Counted from the stretch's first letter, positions 31,310 to 40,102 are shown. The stretch: 40,963 nt of DNA from an uncultured Lachnospiraceae bacterium (GCA_902802515.1 CADCMM010000013.1:1-40963); one strand, 5' to 3'. The notes: a model not told the origin generated them from the letters alone. Numbers and translations are program-made.

Positions 31310-32515
31310 CACCGCCGCCGCGAGAATGTCCGCAATGCTCTGCAGTTTTTTCATATCAATATTTTCAGCAACAACATCTGCAGCTTTGGATTCCCGCGTC
31401 ATGTCCGTGCCGCTTTGAGGCTGCTGTTCCCAGGAGATATCCTGACAAACCGTCACTGATAGTAAACCAGCGTCCGCAAAACTATTCTGGCTGCTCTCCT
31501 GGTCACATACGTATTCCCAGTTTACCCTCTTATCTGTTTCTTCTTCCTCTTGCGCATTACCCTGCGATTCAGTTTTAAGCCCTTCACCATCTTCCGGCGC
31601 TTCTTCCCCTGCGGGAATGATGGTATGCTCCGCCAGCCATCCCTCTGCCCTCACCAGGTTCCCTACATCATTCTCCTCTCCGTCCGCCGTCCCCAGGACA
31701 TACGGGTAGTCCGAATCATACCCTACCTTTTCCACATAAAGCACCCCGGTAATTCTGGCTTTGTTTTCTTCCGACAGTGATTTTATAAAATTGACAGAGC
31801 CATACAGCCCATCCTCTTCTCCGGACAGAAACAGAAAACAGATGTCCGTGTCTGTATCAACATAAGAGAGGATCCTCGCTATCTCCAGCAGCACTGCGGC
31901 TCCGGTCTTGTCATTGGCAAACGGATCCTGCGGCTCCGGTTTTGTCTTAGAATCGTAGTGAGTGCCGATGATGAAAATGCCATTTGTACGGTTTTCCGAA
32001 TCTGCTCCCCGCTCCGCGATAATATTCACTCCCGGAGCATCCACTCCGTCCTCATTCAAAAATCCTTCATGAAAACTCTGTTCAGAAACTGTGTATCCGC
32101 ACTCTTCCATCACCCGGCTGATGTATCGGGAGCAGAGCAGCTCCCCGTCCGAGCCAATGGGACTTTCTTCTTTCATCAGTTCTTCCAGATATTCCTGAAG
32201 CTTATCTTTGCTGGCAGGCTCCAGCACCAGCTGCGGATCCTCCAGAAGTTCTTCCATTTGCATCCGCGCCTGTTCCTCTGATTCCCGCTCTGCTGCGATT
32301 AACTCCTCCAGATCGACCCCGGACTTATTCACCGTCACCTCACCGTCATCCTCAATCAGAAGATCCTCCAGACTTTCCGTTTCCTCCGCAGACGCTTCCT
32401 GATACAGGATCTTTTCATTATTAACCGATTGTTCCAGGTTCACATTCCATGCCATGCTCACAATTGCCGCAGCTGCCATAAAACTTGACATCTTCCAGTA
32501 TTTTTCTCTGTGCAC
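31289..32515 (-). CDS. Exported M28-like peptidase with altered active site
   Basis: 408 residues, GTG start at 32515 with AAGGAGGAG 7 nt upstream. A hydrophobic segment (residues 9-23) acts as signal or anchor, followed by a very acidic region (residues 35-100). The M28 fold is shown by GTHYDSKTKPEPQ (His and Asp), FANDKTGAAVLLEIARIL (bridging Asp) and FLSGEEDGLYGS (Glu pair). The next ligand position, normally an Asp in 'NLDMVG', reads VEKVGY (Glu), and the C-terminal His of the usual 'yHt..D' motif is not found (SGTDM instead). Reduced or lost peptidase activity is likely (inference). Confidence 0.78.
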   Translation of the reverse strand: MHREKYWKMSSFMAAAAIVSMAWNVNLEQSVNNEKILYQEASAEETESLEDLLIEDDGEVTVNKSGVDLEELIAAERESEEQARMQMEELLEDPQLVLEPASKDKLQEYLEELMKEESPIGSDGELLCSRYISRVMEECGYTVSEQSFHEGFLNEDGVDAPGVNIIAERGADSENRTNGIFIIGTHYDSKTKPEPQDPFANDKTGAAVLLEIARILSYVDTDTDICFLFLSGEEDGLYGSVNFIKSLSEENKARITGVLYVEKVGYDSDYPYVLGTADGEENDVGNLVRAEGWLAEHTIIPAGEEAPEDGEGLKTESQGNAQEEEETDKRVNWEYVCDQESSQNSFADAGLLSVTVCQDISWEQQPQSGTDMTRESKAADVVAENIDMKKLQSIADILAAAVGQIMIE

Positions 32516-32571
32516 AATATACTCCTCCTTGTCTCTTCCATATTCATCCCCACCCGTTTTATGAGCCGTAT

Positions 32572-33501
32572 CTAAGGAAACGCCGATTTAATCATCGTTT
32601 CCTTAAAATTCTCCATGTACATTCTCATATCTTCCGGTATTGGCGCCCGGGCCTGTATCATCTCACCTGTAAACGGCTGGCGCAAACAAATATTAACGCA
32701 ATGGAGCGCCGTCCTGGCCATTTCCCTTCCGGAATAAGCCCGCCTCTTTCCATAAACAGTATCCCCAACAAGAGGATGACCAACAGCCGCCATATGTACT
32801 CTGATCTGATGCGTCCTTCCCGTATCCAGCTTTAGACATACCAGAGAATAGTCTGCAAATTCCCCCACAACCTGATAATGGGTCACGGCGTAATTACCAT
32901 CATCGGAAATCTCCATTTGATTAAGGCTTCCATTCTTTTTCCTTATGGGCAATTTGATACAACCATTTGTCTTGGCAAACCTGCCATTCACCAGGGCAAG
33001 ATATTCTTTTTCTATCGCATTTTGCCCGGAAAGCCTTGCCGAGGCCACCTTATTTTTTGCAAACAACACGATCCCGGAAGTATCCTTATCCAGTCTTCCT
33101 ACTGCCCGGATGCAAACACGCAGTCCGTGCTGCTCAAAATAATACATCAGATGATTGGCCAGCGTATCATCATAATGTCCGTGAGCCGGATGTACTACTA
33201 AGCCTGCCGGTTTATTCACCAGCACCAGATCCTCATCTTCGTATAGAATCTCTACATTCCCGGGAACAGCCTCCACATGACCTGACGCTGTCTCCTTTGT
33301 CTCCAACTGTACGCTTACAACATCACCGCTGAATACCACCGTTGAAATCCGCGCCCGGTTTCCATTTACGCAGATGCCATCCGGCCGAAATTTTGCGCTT
33401 TTGATCTGATTTTTCGTCAGTGACAGCCCCTGCTTCAAAATAGTCTCTATTTTTTGCCCCGTTTCCTGCTCTGTTACGGTATAGGTTACATCCTTTTGCA
33501 T
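32572..33501 (-). CDS. RluA family pseudouridine synthase
   Basis: 309 residues from the ATG at 33501; the open frame continues upstream to 34236, but that part is antisense to ilvE and is not protein-like. An S4-like N-terminal domain (residues 15-75) precedes the catalytic domain: VNKPAGLVVHPAHGH, then RLDKDTSGIVLFAK with catalytic Asp, KEYLALV, and LDTGRTHQIRVHMA. These enzymes isomerise uridine in rRNA or tRNA. The ribosome binding site is weak (GGGGA about 12 nt upstream). The last ten codons and the stop lie inside the hairpin 32573-32605, which belongs to a repeat family, so the C-terminal tail appears to have been supplied by the repeat. Confidence 0.92.
   Translation of the reverse strand: MQKDVTYTVTEQETGQKIETILKQGLSLTKNQIKSAKFRPDGICVNGNRARISTVVFSGDVVSVQLETKETASGHVEAVPGNVEILYEDEDLVLVNKPAGLVVHPAHGHYDDTLANHLMYYFEQHGLRVCIRAVGRLDKDTSGIVLFAKNKVASARLSGQNAIEKEYLALVNGRFAKTNGCIKLPIRKKNGSLNQMEISDDGNYAVTHYQVVGEFADYSLVCLKLDTGRTHQIRVHMAAVGHPLVGDTVYGKRRAYSGREMARTALHCVNICLRQPFTGEMIQARAPIPEDMRMYMENFKETMIKSAFP
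32573..32605. repeat. GGAAACG hairpin overlapping the 3' end of the RluA gene
   Basis: TAAGGAAACG and CGTTTCCTTA form a perfect 10-bp stem. On the minus strand it encodes the terminal residues KETMIKSAFP and the TAG stop. Confidence 0.6.
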
Positions 33502-33616
33502 TATAACAAATTTTCCCCGATCGTAATTATCTGTATCTTCATTGTGGAATCTTTTTGAAACTGTGTCAAGTGACAGGATAAGGAATTTTTTAAGAAAGCA
33601 TTTTATTGTAGAAATC

Positions 33617-33646
33617 TTGACGCTCCCCCGCTCACAGTGGTAAACT
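33617..33646 (+). promoter_or_regulatory. Promoter of ilvE
   Basis: Plus strand -35 TTGACG (33617-33622) and -10 TAAACT (33641-33646), 18-nt spacer. The leader is only about 37 nt, too short for a T-box. Confidence 0.7.
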
Positions 33647-33690
33647 GTTGAAAGAATACATAAAGGAATATATAAAGGAGTCGTGGTATT

Positions 33691-34716
33691 ATGGAAAAGA
33701 AAAACATTGATTGGTCCAGTCTGGGCTTTGGTTATATCCAGACAGACAAAAGATTTGTTGCCAACTACAAAAACGGTGCCTGGGATGAGGGAATCCTTAC
33801 TTCGGATCCGAACGTGACCATCAGCGAGTGTGCCTGTGTACTTCAGTACGCACAGACCTGTTTTGAAGGACTGAAAGCATACACTACTGAAGACGGTCAT
33901 ATTGTGACATTTCGACCGGATCTGAACGCTGCCCGCATGAGCGATACTTGTAAACGGTTGGAAATGCCGGTATATCCGGAAGACAAATGGGTAGACGCTG
34001 TAGTTTCTGTTGTCGAAGCCAACGAAGCTTATGTACCGCCTTATGGTTCCGGCGCAACACTCTATATCCGCCCCTACATGTTCGGCAGCAATGCCGTCAT
34101 CGGTGTAAAACCAGCGGATGAATATCAGTTCCGCATCTTTGCCACCCCGGTAGGGCCATATTTTAAAGGCGGCGCAAAGCCCATCACCATTCGTGTCTGT
34201 GATTATGACCGTGCGGCTCCCCATGGAACCGGTCACATCAAAGCAGGACTGAACTACGCAATGAGCTTATATGCCATCATGGATGCTCACAGGCAGGGTT
34301 TTGACGAGAATATGTATTTGGATGCCGCTACCAGAACAAAGGTAGAGGAGACCGGCGGAGCCAACTTCCTGTTTGTCACCAAAGACGGCAAAGTCGTTAC
34401 CCCCAAGTCCCCCAGCATCCTGCCATCTATCACCCGCCGTTCTTTGATCTATGTAGCCAGAGAGTATCTGGGATTGGAAGTTGAAGAGAGGGAAGTATTC
34501 TTCGATGAGGTGAAGGATTTCGCTGAGTGCGGCTTATGCGGCACCGCCGCAGTCATCTCTCCGGTGGGCAAGATCGTGGATCACGGCAAAGAAATCTGCC
34601 TGCCCAGCGGTATGGAAGAAATGGGACCAGTCACAAAGAAACTGTACGACACCCTCACCGGCATCCAGATGGGACGCATCCAGGCTCCGGAAGGATGGAT
34701 CAAAGTAATTAAATAG
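33691..34716 (+). CDS. ilvE: Branched-chain amino acid aminotransferase
   Basis: 341 residues, fold type IV PLP enzyme, transferring amino groups between glutamate and the keto acids of Leu, Ile and Val. Motifs: QTCFEGLKAY near residue 55, YIRPYMFGS, GHIKAGLNYA with the PLP-binding Lys, EETGGANFLFV, SILPSITRRSL and GLCGTAAVISPVG. AAAGGAG precedes the ATG and a clear promoter lies at 33617-33646. It stands alone, separate from other branched-chain biosynthesis genes, and converges on the sugar permease gene across a palindromic element. Confidence 0.96.
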   Translation: MEKKNIDWSSLGFGYIQTDKRFVANYKNGAWDEGILTSDPNVTISECACVLQYAQTCFEGLKAYTTEDGHIVTFRPDLNAARMSDTCKRLEMPVYPEDKWVDAVVSVVEANEAYVPPYGSGATLYIRPYMFGSNAVIGVKPADEYQFRIFATPVGPYFKGGAKPITIRVCDYDRAAPHGTGHIKAGLNYAMSLYAIMDAHRQGFDENMYLDAATRTKVEETGGANFLFVTKDGKVVTPKSPSILPSITRRSLIYVAREYLGLEVEEREVFFDEVKDFAECGLCGTAAVISPVGKIVDHGKEICLPSGMEEMGPVTKKLYDTLTGIQMGRIQAPEGWIKVIK

Positions 34717-34736
34717 TGCCAGAATAAACGCAAAGC

Positions 34737-34915
34737 AAAAGGGCTGTCTCTCTAAGAGTGACAAAAAGTTTCCATAGTATCCATGTGTACGGCTATGCGT
34801 GACATATGTCCGATCGGAGGCGAATGCAATCCGACTCAGACGGATGGATGTCGACAGCATCGTCCGAACACAGGATATATGGAAACTTAAAGTCATCTTA
34901 GGCAGACAGCCTTTC
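34737..34915. repeat. Long palindromic element, family member 4 (divergent interior)
   Basis: GGGCTGTCTCTCTAAGA and TCTTAGGCAGACAGCC are inverted ends; AAGTTTCCATA pairs with TATGGAAACTT further in, and GTCCGATCGGAGG..ATGC lies in the tip. The end sequence belongs to the GGCTGTC family but the core does not match the other copies. It separates the convergent ilvE and sugar permease genes and could end both transcripts. Confidence 0.7.
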
Positions 34916-34924
34916 CCATTTTAA

Positions 34925-35791
34925 TTACTTCACGGCGCCTTCTACCATACCACTCATGATCTGCTTCTGAGCAAACATGAAGATAATGATCATCGGAAGA
35001 ATCGCCAGCAATGCAGCGGTCAGGATCAGATCCCACTGTTTTACGTAGGAACCGACAAAAGCCTGCACTGCCACCGGAAGGGTCTTCACTTTACCATTCT
35101 GACCAAGCATCAGGGACGGAAGCAGATAGTCATTCCAGATCCACATACCATTCAGAATAGTAACGGTAGTGATTACCGGTTTGAGAAGCGGGAAGATAAT
35201 GCGGAAGAAAGTTCCTTCCGGGGAGCACCCATCAATGGATGCCGCCTCTTCCAGCTCATAAGGGATGCCCTTGATAAAACCGGTGAGGATAAATACGGTC
35301 ATGGCTCCGCCAAATCCACAGTACGCAAATACGATACCCGGAATGGACTGAAGCATACTGATGCCCACAAATTTTCCTACATCACGGAATGTGGAGATCA
35401 GAGGAAGCATTACCACCTGGAACGGAATGATCATGGATGCGATAAATACCATATAAATAGCAGTCGCCCATTTTTTCTTGTTGTTTCGGCTGATAACCCA
35501 GGCTGCCATTCCGCCGAACACCGCCAGTAACACCAGGGAGATCACCGTGATCAGCGCGGAGGTTCCAAATGCATACCAGAAATTGAAATTCGAATTTGAA
35601 GCAACTTTGGTCAGGTTTTCCCACAACTGTGCAACCGATGCCCCCGCCAAACTAACGGGGCTTTCCACAATGCTGGTCTGAGCCTTAAAAGAGTTCATTA
35701 CCACCAGATAGAATGGAAAAAGTACGTAAGCAGCGATAAGGATACCAATAATGCCAAGAATAATGTTTTTCGTTCTTCTAGCGCCTTTCAT
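34925..35791 (-). CDS. Sugar ABC transporter permease (MalG-type)
   Basis: 288 residues, six predicted transmembrane helices. The cytoplasmic EAA loop EEAASIDGCSPEGTFFRIIF is intact and is where the ATPase docks. The gene starts inside the stop codon of the MalF-type gene (TAATG, shared base 35791), so the two are translationally coupled. No ATPase gene is present; as in many Gram-positive sugar importers, a shared MsmK/UgpC-like ATPase encoded elsewhere is assumed. Confidence 0.93.
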   Translation of the reverse strand: MKGARRTKNIILGIIGILIAAYVLFPFYLVVMNSFKAQTSIVESPVSLAGASVAQLWENLTKVASNSNFNFWYAFGTSALITVISLVLLAVFGGMAAWVISRNNKKKWATAIYMVFIASMIIPFQVVMLPLISTFRDVGKFVGISMLQSIPGIVFAYCGFGGAMTVFILTGFIKGIPYELEEAASIDGCSPEGTFFRIIFPLLKPVITTVTILNGMWIWNDYLLPSLMLGQNGKVKTLPVAVQAFVGSYVKQWDLILTAALLAILPMIIIFMFAQKQIMSGMVEGAVK

Positions 35792-36840
35792 TACATCTCC
35801 ACCTCCTTCTTATTGGACACACGAACCTGGATGAGAGATACACATGCCAGAATAATAAAGAACAGCACGGCCTTTGCCTGCCCCAGTGCATAATTGTTCT
35901 GGCGGATGGCTGTATTATAGATATTCAGAGCCAACATCTGAGTTCCCGTAGTGACGATCGATCCCATAAAGTTCTGAACAAAACCGGTGCCTCCCGTCAA
36001 AGCCATGTTTACATCGAACTGCTTGAATGCAGAAGTCAACGTTAGGAATGTACAGATGGTGATGGTGGACGCAATCATAGGAAGTTTGATGCGGAACAAC
36101 GTCTGAATTGCATTAGCCCCGTCAATAGAGGAAGCCTCCAGCACATCCCCTGGGATCTGGGTCAGACCGGTGATATAAATCAGCATAATATAACCTGCAT
36201 ACTGCCAGATATACACGATGACGATGGCAAACAGCGCCATATTAGTCTGGGAAAGCCAGGAGGTCTTGGTAATAGAGATCAACACATTGCTGAATACAAA
36301 CTGCCAGATATAGCCCAGAACAATACCACCGATCAGGTTGGGCAGGAAATAGGCCGTCCGGAAAAAACCAATACCCCTAACAGTGGATGTACAAAGCAAT
36401 GCCAGCAGAAACGCAATCAAGTTCACAAGAATCATATTCAGCACCACAAAAATAAAGGTCAGCAAAACCGACCAGATAAATGCCGGATCCTTGAACATGG
36501 AAATATAATTTTCAAATCCCACAAATTTGGAGAATTTGATGCCAGTCCAGTCGGTAAAAGAATAACCAATACCTAGAACCAGCGGGAAAATAACCGTTAC
36601 TAAAAATGTAAAGAGCAATGGGAACAGGAAAATAAAGTAAACGATCTTCCTGTGATGCTTTTTGGTTGGAATCAGGTACAAGCCGAGAAAAAAGCCGATT
36701 ATACCGCAGACCAGCATAGCGCCGCGGTATTCATAGCTGCTTCCCATGCAATCAAGAACCAGCGCTGCTACTATCAACGCGATACCACCCAAAAAGAGAA
36801 TAATTGATAGGGGTTTATTACCCTGTGCAACTGATTTCAT
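35791..36840 (-). CDS. Sugar ABC transporter permease (MalF-type) with extra N-terminal helices
   Basis: 349 residues. The usual six-helix MalF/UgpA core starts near residue 68 (IVYFIFLFPLLFTFLVTVIF) and contains the EAA loop LEASSIDGANAIQTLFRIKL. Two additional hydrophobic segments precede it (ILFLGGIALIVAALVLD and YRGAMLVCGIIGFFLGLYL), making it longer than the common form of about 290 residues. GAAGGGAG precedes the ATG. It follows the binding-protein gene after a 98-nt gap containing a GC-rich stem-loop. Confidence 0.93.
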   Translation of the reverse strand: MKSVAQGNKPLSIILFLGGIALIVAALVLDCMGSSYEYRGAMLVCGIIGFFLGLYLIPTKKHHRKIVYFIFLFPLLFTFLVTVIFPLVLGIGYSFTDWTGIKFSKFVGFENYISMFKDPAFIWSVLLTFIFVVLNMILVNLIAFLLALLCTSTVRGIGFFRTAYFLPNLIGGIVLGYIWQFVFSNVLISITKTSWLSQTNMALFAIVIVYIWQYAGYIMLIYITGLTQIPGDVLEASSIDGANAIQTLFRIKLPMIASTITICTFLTLTSAFKQFDVNMALTGGTGFVQNFMGSIVTTGTQMLALNIYNTAIRQNNYALGQAKAVLFFIILACVSLIQVRVSNKKEVEM

Positions 36841-36870
36841 ACTTTACTCCCTTCTTTTACTTGCGCAAAA

Positions 36871-36900
36871 TGTGGGCGGCGACACAAGTCGCCGCCCACA
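36871..36900. repeat. Intercistronic GC-rich stem-loop after the binding-protein gene
   Basis: TGTGGGCGGCGAC-ACAA-GTCGCCGCCCACA is a perfect 13-bp stem with a 4-nt loop. No T run follows. Such structures protect the binding-protein mRNA and allow partial read-through to the permeases, giving more binding protein than permease. Confidence 0.75.
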
Positions 36901-36938
36901 GTCAGTTTATACTGATATAACTGCTTTCTTAATAAATA

Positions 36939-38198
36939 TTACTCTGCATAGTACTGCGCCAGACTCTGCTGTACAGTATCTACAAAGCCCTGTACATCCA
37001 TAGCGCCCTGTGCAAATGCGTTATAGATAGAACCGAGAACGTTCTGATCCAGACCGCTCTTGTTCAGAAGCCAATGCCAGGAAGAGGTCTTGCCTGCAGC
37101 TGTGTAATCAGAGATCGTCTGAGCAAACGGATCGTTTGCTACATATGCGCAGGAAGCGAATGGGCTAATGAAGCCAGCGTCTTCAACCAGGAATTTCTGT
37201 CCGCCATCTTCTGCACACCACTGAAGGAAAGCCAGAGCCTCTTCTGTGTTGTCATTCTGGAATACAGACCACCAAGACGGGGAGTTGGTCAGGATCGTGT
37301 CGATACCGTCCTCGAATGCGTACGGAGCCATTCCAACTGTAAAATTACCAGCCTCAGCATAAGCATCAGCATCATCAGATGTCATAGTTGCGCCAATCCA
37401 GGAACCCTGAGTAACAAATGCATATTTGCCGCCTGCAAATCCAAGAACCTGCTGATCATAAGTACCGGATACCAGCAGAGCCGGATCGGAGTACTGATTG
37501 AAAAGGTCAACCATCTCTGCGTAATGAGTAAAACGATCTACATCGATCTGTCCGCCATCAGCCAGCAGATCAGAGTATGTGGTGTCGTCACGGTCAAGTC
37601 CGGAATCAAGATATGCGCCGAACAGATGAGCGCCGGTAGACCAATACAGGTTGGTAGCTTCTGCGCAGTAACCGATCACTGCTGTAAGACCAAGTTCTTC
37701 TTTCTGGGCATCCAAAGTTTCGAAAGCTGCTTTCAGAGCCTCCGGGCCGGTCAATTCTGCCGGATCAATTCCTGCTTTTTCCAGAATGTCTGCGTTGTAA
37801 GCAAGACCGATCGCTTCTGTGGTGTACGGAAAACCAATGACAGCGCCGTTAGCATCAACATATGCAGCTGCGGTATCCTGAACCCATGCTTCACCACTCA
37901 TGTCAGCCAGCAGACCTTCCCAGTTTGCGAAATCTGCGTCTCCGCCGTTTACGAAGATGTCGGGCATATTATCAGCCTGATAATATCCTTTCAGGGTATC
38001 CTGAATGTTGATGCCGCCGCCCATAGATTCGATTTCAACGTGAACACCGGTCTCCTCTTCGTAAGCTGCTGCCAGAGATTTCAAAGCCGCATCTACTTCG
38101 ATTTTACCATTAACCAGACGAAGATCCGCCATTGCTGTCGTAGACAGACCTGCTGCCATAGCGCCAGCCAGTACTAAAGTTATTACTTTCTTGTTCAT
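36939..38198 (-). CDS. Sugar ABC transporter substrate-binding protein (MalE-type)
   Basis: 419 residues from the ATG at 38198 (AAGGAGG 7 nt upstream; the frame extends to 38243 without support). The signal peptide MNKKVITLVLAGAMAAGLST ends TAMA-D, with no Cys, so it looks like a signal-peptidase-I substrate and not a lipoprotein, which is unusual for a Gram-positive binding protein. The mature protein has the type-1 binding-protein pattern (EEETGVHVEIESMGGG, YKGYYQADNMPDIFVNGGDA-like region, GKYAFVTQGSWIGA). First gene of the transporter operon next to a GH13 alpha-glucosidase, so an alpha-glucoside ligand is likely (inference). Confidence 0.9.
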   Translation of the reverse strand: MNKKVITLVLAGAMAAGLSTTAMADLRLVNGKIEVDAALKSLAAAYEEETGVHVEIESMGGGINIQDTLKGYYQADNMPDIFVNGGDADFANWEGLLADMSGEAWVQDTAAAYVDANGAVIGFPYTTEAIGLAYNADILEKAGIDPAELTGPEALKAAFETLDAQKEELGLTAVIGYCAEATNLYWSTGAHLFGAYLDSGLDRDDTTYSDLLADGGQIDVDRFTHYAEMVDLFNQYSDPALLVSGTYDQQVLGFAGGKYAFVTQGSWIGATMTSDDADAYAEAGNFTVGMAPYAFEDGIDTILTNSPSWWSVFQNDNTEEALAFLQWCAEDGGQKFLVEDAGFISPFASCAYVANDPFAQTISDYTAAGKTSSWHWLLNKSGLDQNVLGSIYNAFAQGAMDVQGFVDTVQQSLAQYYAE

Positions 38199-38221
38199 AA
38201 AAACCCTCCTTATAATCCCGC

Positions 38222-38242
38222 TGCAAAACGTGTCATTTTGCA
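38222..38242. promoter_or_regulatory. Palindrome in the binding-protein leader, candidate operator
   Basis: TGCAAAA-CGTGTCA-TTTTGCA has 7-bp perfect arms. It lies just downstream of the predicted transcription start and upstream of the ribosome binding site, where a LacI-type repressor or similar could block transcription. No such repressor gene is in the window. Confidence 0.45.
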
Positions 38243-38258
38243 CATATTTTATATTGAG

Positions 38259-38286
38259 ATTTTACCACTTTTTCAAAAAATGACAA
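38259..38286 (-). promoter_or_regulatory. Promoter of the sugar transporter operon
   Basis: Minus strand -35 TTGTCA (38281-38286) and -10 TAAAAT (38259-38264), 16-nt spacer, located after the terminator of the GH13 gene. Confidence 0.6.
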
Positions 38287-38298
38287 GAGGTTTCCGTT

Positions 38299-38346
38299 AA
38301 AAAAAGAGATTTGTGAGCATTTTTACACATTCCACAAATCTCTTTT
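38299..38346 (-). terminator. Terminator of the GH13 gene
   Basis: On the minus strand AAAGAGATTTGTG (38333-38345) pairs with CACAAATCTCTTT (38303-38315) and is followed by a T run. It uncouples the GH13 gene from the transporter operon. Confidence 0.8.
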
Positions 38347-38429
38347 GTTTATTTTGTTCAATTTTCCAACTTGACGAATCTAAAAAAATATTTTGTTGTA
38401 ACTTTTATCCCATATACAGAAATTTTCTG

Positions 38430-40100
38430 TTAAAGCAGCAGCACCACGGCCTGATATCCTTCCAGCCATATGGAAGCATCGTTCATTTTTGTATCTGCCA
38501 AATTATTCAGCAATACTTTTTTGCACGCCGCGGGAAGGGCAAGCTCCCGGCCCTCCTTCTGATAATTTGCCATGACTAAAATGGTCTGGTCTTCTCCTTT
38601 GCGGTAGTATGCCATCACATTATGGGTATCTTCCAGGTACGGAATCAGTTCCCCGTACACCAGCGTTTCTTTATATTCGGGATCCTTTCTGAGAGCCGCC
38701 AGCCTCTGGTAATAATGGAATACCGAATCCGGATCAGCGAGCTGCTCTTCCAGATTAATCTCTTTATAATTGGGATTGACATTCAGCCACGGCGTCCCTG
38801 TGGTAAAACCAGCCTGAGCTTTAGCACTCCACTGGAACGGTGTTCTGGCATTGTCTCTGCTGAATTTCTGTATCGCCGTCAGCGCCTCTTTTTCGGAAAG
38901 TCCGTCCTCCAGCGCCACTTGGTACATATATCTGGCAGAAATATCGTCCACCTCCTGAATGGTTCCGATCGGTACGTTTTCCATACCGATCTCCTGCCCC
39001 TGATAGATCCAGGGCAATCCCTTCAACAGGAAATATACGGTCGCCAGCATTTTCTTGCTGGAAGAATCGCACTCTCCCTCCGGAATATAACGGCTGACTC
39101 CCCTCGGCTCATCATGATTTTCTATTATGTTGGAAATAAATCCTACATCCTTGACTTTTTGCTGTGTTTTAAATACGCAGTTCCGGTAATCATCCGGTGT
39201 GATCTCCTCACTCTTGTGCCAGCCCTCCCGGCTGAAGCCAAAAATCGTCGGCGCAAAATCGTACATACTGGAAAAATACCCGTCTTCACCGATAAATTGG
39301 GGAAGTTCCCCGGGTTTCTCGTCAAACACTTCGCCCACCGTAAACGCATCATGGGGGCGGAAAGTCCGATCCCGCAGTTCTGTCAGAAAATCGCCCACAC
39401 CCACTGCCTCATGCAGCATGTTATGCACATCAGAGAGGCCGTCTTCCCGGTCCACCGGATAGTCATGGAGGGGAAGAGCCTTTTTTATGTTAATAATGGC
39501 GTCAATGCGGAAACCGGCCAGCCCTTTATCCAGCCACCAGTTAATCATCCGGTAGATCTCTTCCCGACATTCGGGGTTCTCCCAGTTCAGATCCGGCTGT
39601 TTCCGATGGAACAAGTGCATATAGTATTTGTCCTCATGTCCCGGCAGTTTCTCCCAGGCTGGCCCGCCGAAATAGGAACGCCAGTTGTAGGGACGCTTTC
39701 CGTCTTTTGCTGTCTCAATATAGAAAAATTTCCCATACTTTCCATCGGGGTCTTCACATGCCTTCCGGAACCACTCATGCTCATCCGAGCAATGATTTAC
39801 CACCAGGTCCATCACCACATACATATCTCTCTTCTTCGCCTGCTCCAGCAGTTCATCCATATCCTCCATCGTACCGAAGCGGGGATCGATATTATAATAG
39901 TCCGCAATATCATAGCCCTGATCCGCAAGAGGTGAAACGTAGATCGGCGAAAGCCATATAATGTCCACCCCAAGACTCTTCAGATAATCCAGCTTACTGA
40001 TAATTCCCGGGAGATCTCCAATTCCATCCCCGTTAGAATCGCAGAAACTTTTTGGATAGATCTGATATGCCACCTTATCATGCCACCATAATTTCTTCAT
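38430..40100 (-). CDS. GH13 alpha-glucosidase (oligo-1,6-glucosidase type)
   Basis: 556 residues, the size of GH13 subfamily 31 enzymes. The barrel motifs are present: VVMDLVVNHCSDEH, GFRIDAIINI with the nucleophile Asp, FTVGEVFDE with the acid/base Glu, and IENHDEPR with the stabilising Asp. QPDLNWENPE is typical of intracellular oligo-1,6-glucosidases and related alpha-glucosidases. There is no signal peptide, so it hydrolyses imported isomalto- or other alpha-glucosides in the cytoplasm. Its ATG is 2 nt past the stop of the AraC regulator, with GGAGGG in the end of that gene as ribosome binding site, so the two are cotranscribed. Confidence 0.95.
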   Translation of the reverse strand: MKKLWWHDKVAYQIYPKSFCDSNGDGIGDLPGIISKLDYLKSLGVDIIWLSPIYVSPLADQGYDIADYYNIDPRFGTMEDMDELLEQAKKRDMYVVMDLVVNHCSDEHEWFRKACEDPDGKYGKFFYIETAKDGKRPYNWRSYFGGPAWEKLPGHEDKYYMHLFHRKQPDLNWENPECREEIYRMINWWLDKGLAGFRIDAIINIKKALPLHDYPVDREDGLSDVHNMLHEAVGVGDFLTELRDRTFRPHDAFTVGEVFDEKPGELPQFIGEDGYFSSMYDFAPTIFGFSREGWHKSEEITPDDYRNCVFKTQQKVKDVGFISNIIENHDEPRGVSRYIPEGECDSSSKKMLATVYFLLKGLPWIYQGQEIGMENVPIGTIQEVDDISARYMYQVALEDGLSEKEALTAIQKFSRDNARTPFQWSAKAQAGFTTGTPWLNVNPNYKEINLEEQLADPDSVFHYYQRLAALRKDPEYKETLVYGELIPYLEDTHNVMAYYRKGEDQTILVMANYQKEGRELALPAACKKVLLNNLADTKMNDASIWLEGYQAVVLLL

Positions 40101-40102
40101 TT

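Noticed and set aside
33502..33690. T-box leader upstream of ilvE
   Set aside because: The promoter lies only about 45-75 nt before the ATG, too close for a T-box, and no T-box sequence was seen.
33502..34236. Extension of the RluA reading frame by 245 codons upstream
   Set aside because: This part is antisense to ilvE and its promoter, and the encoded sequence does not look like a protein; the S4-like domain begins at the ATG at 33501.
38622..39935. A 437-codon plus-strand reading frame
   Set aside because: Antisense shadow of the GH13 alpha-glucosidase with no recognisable motif.
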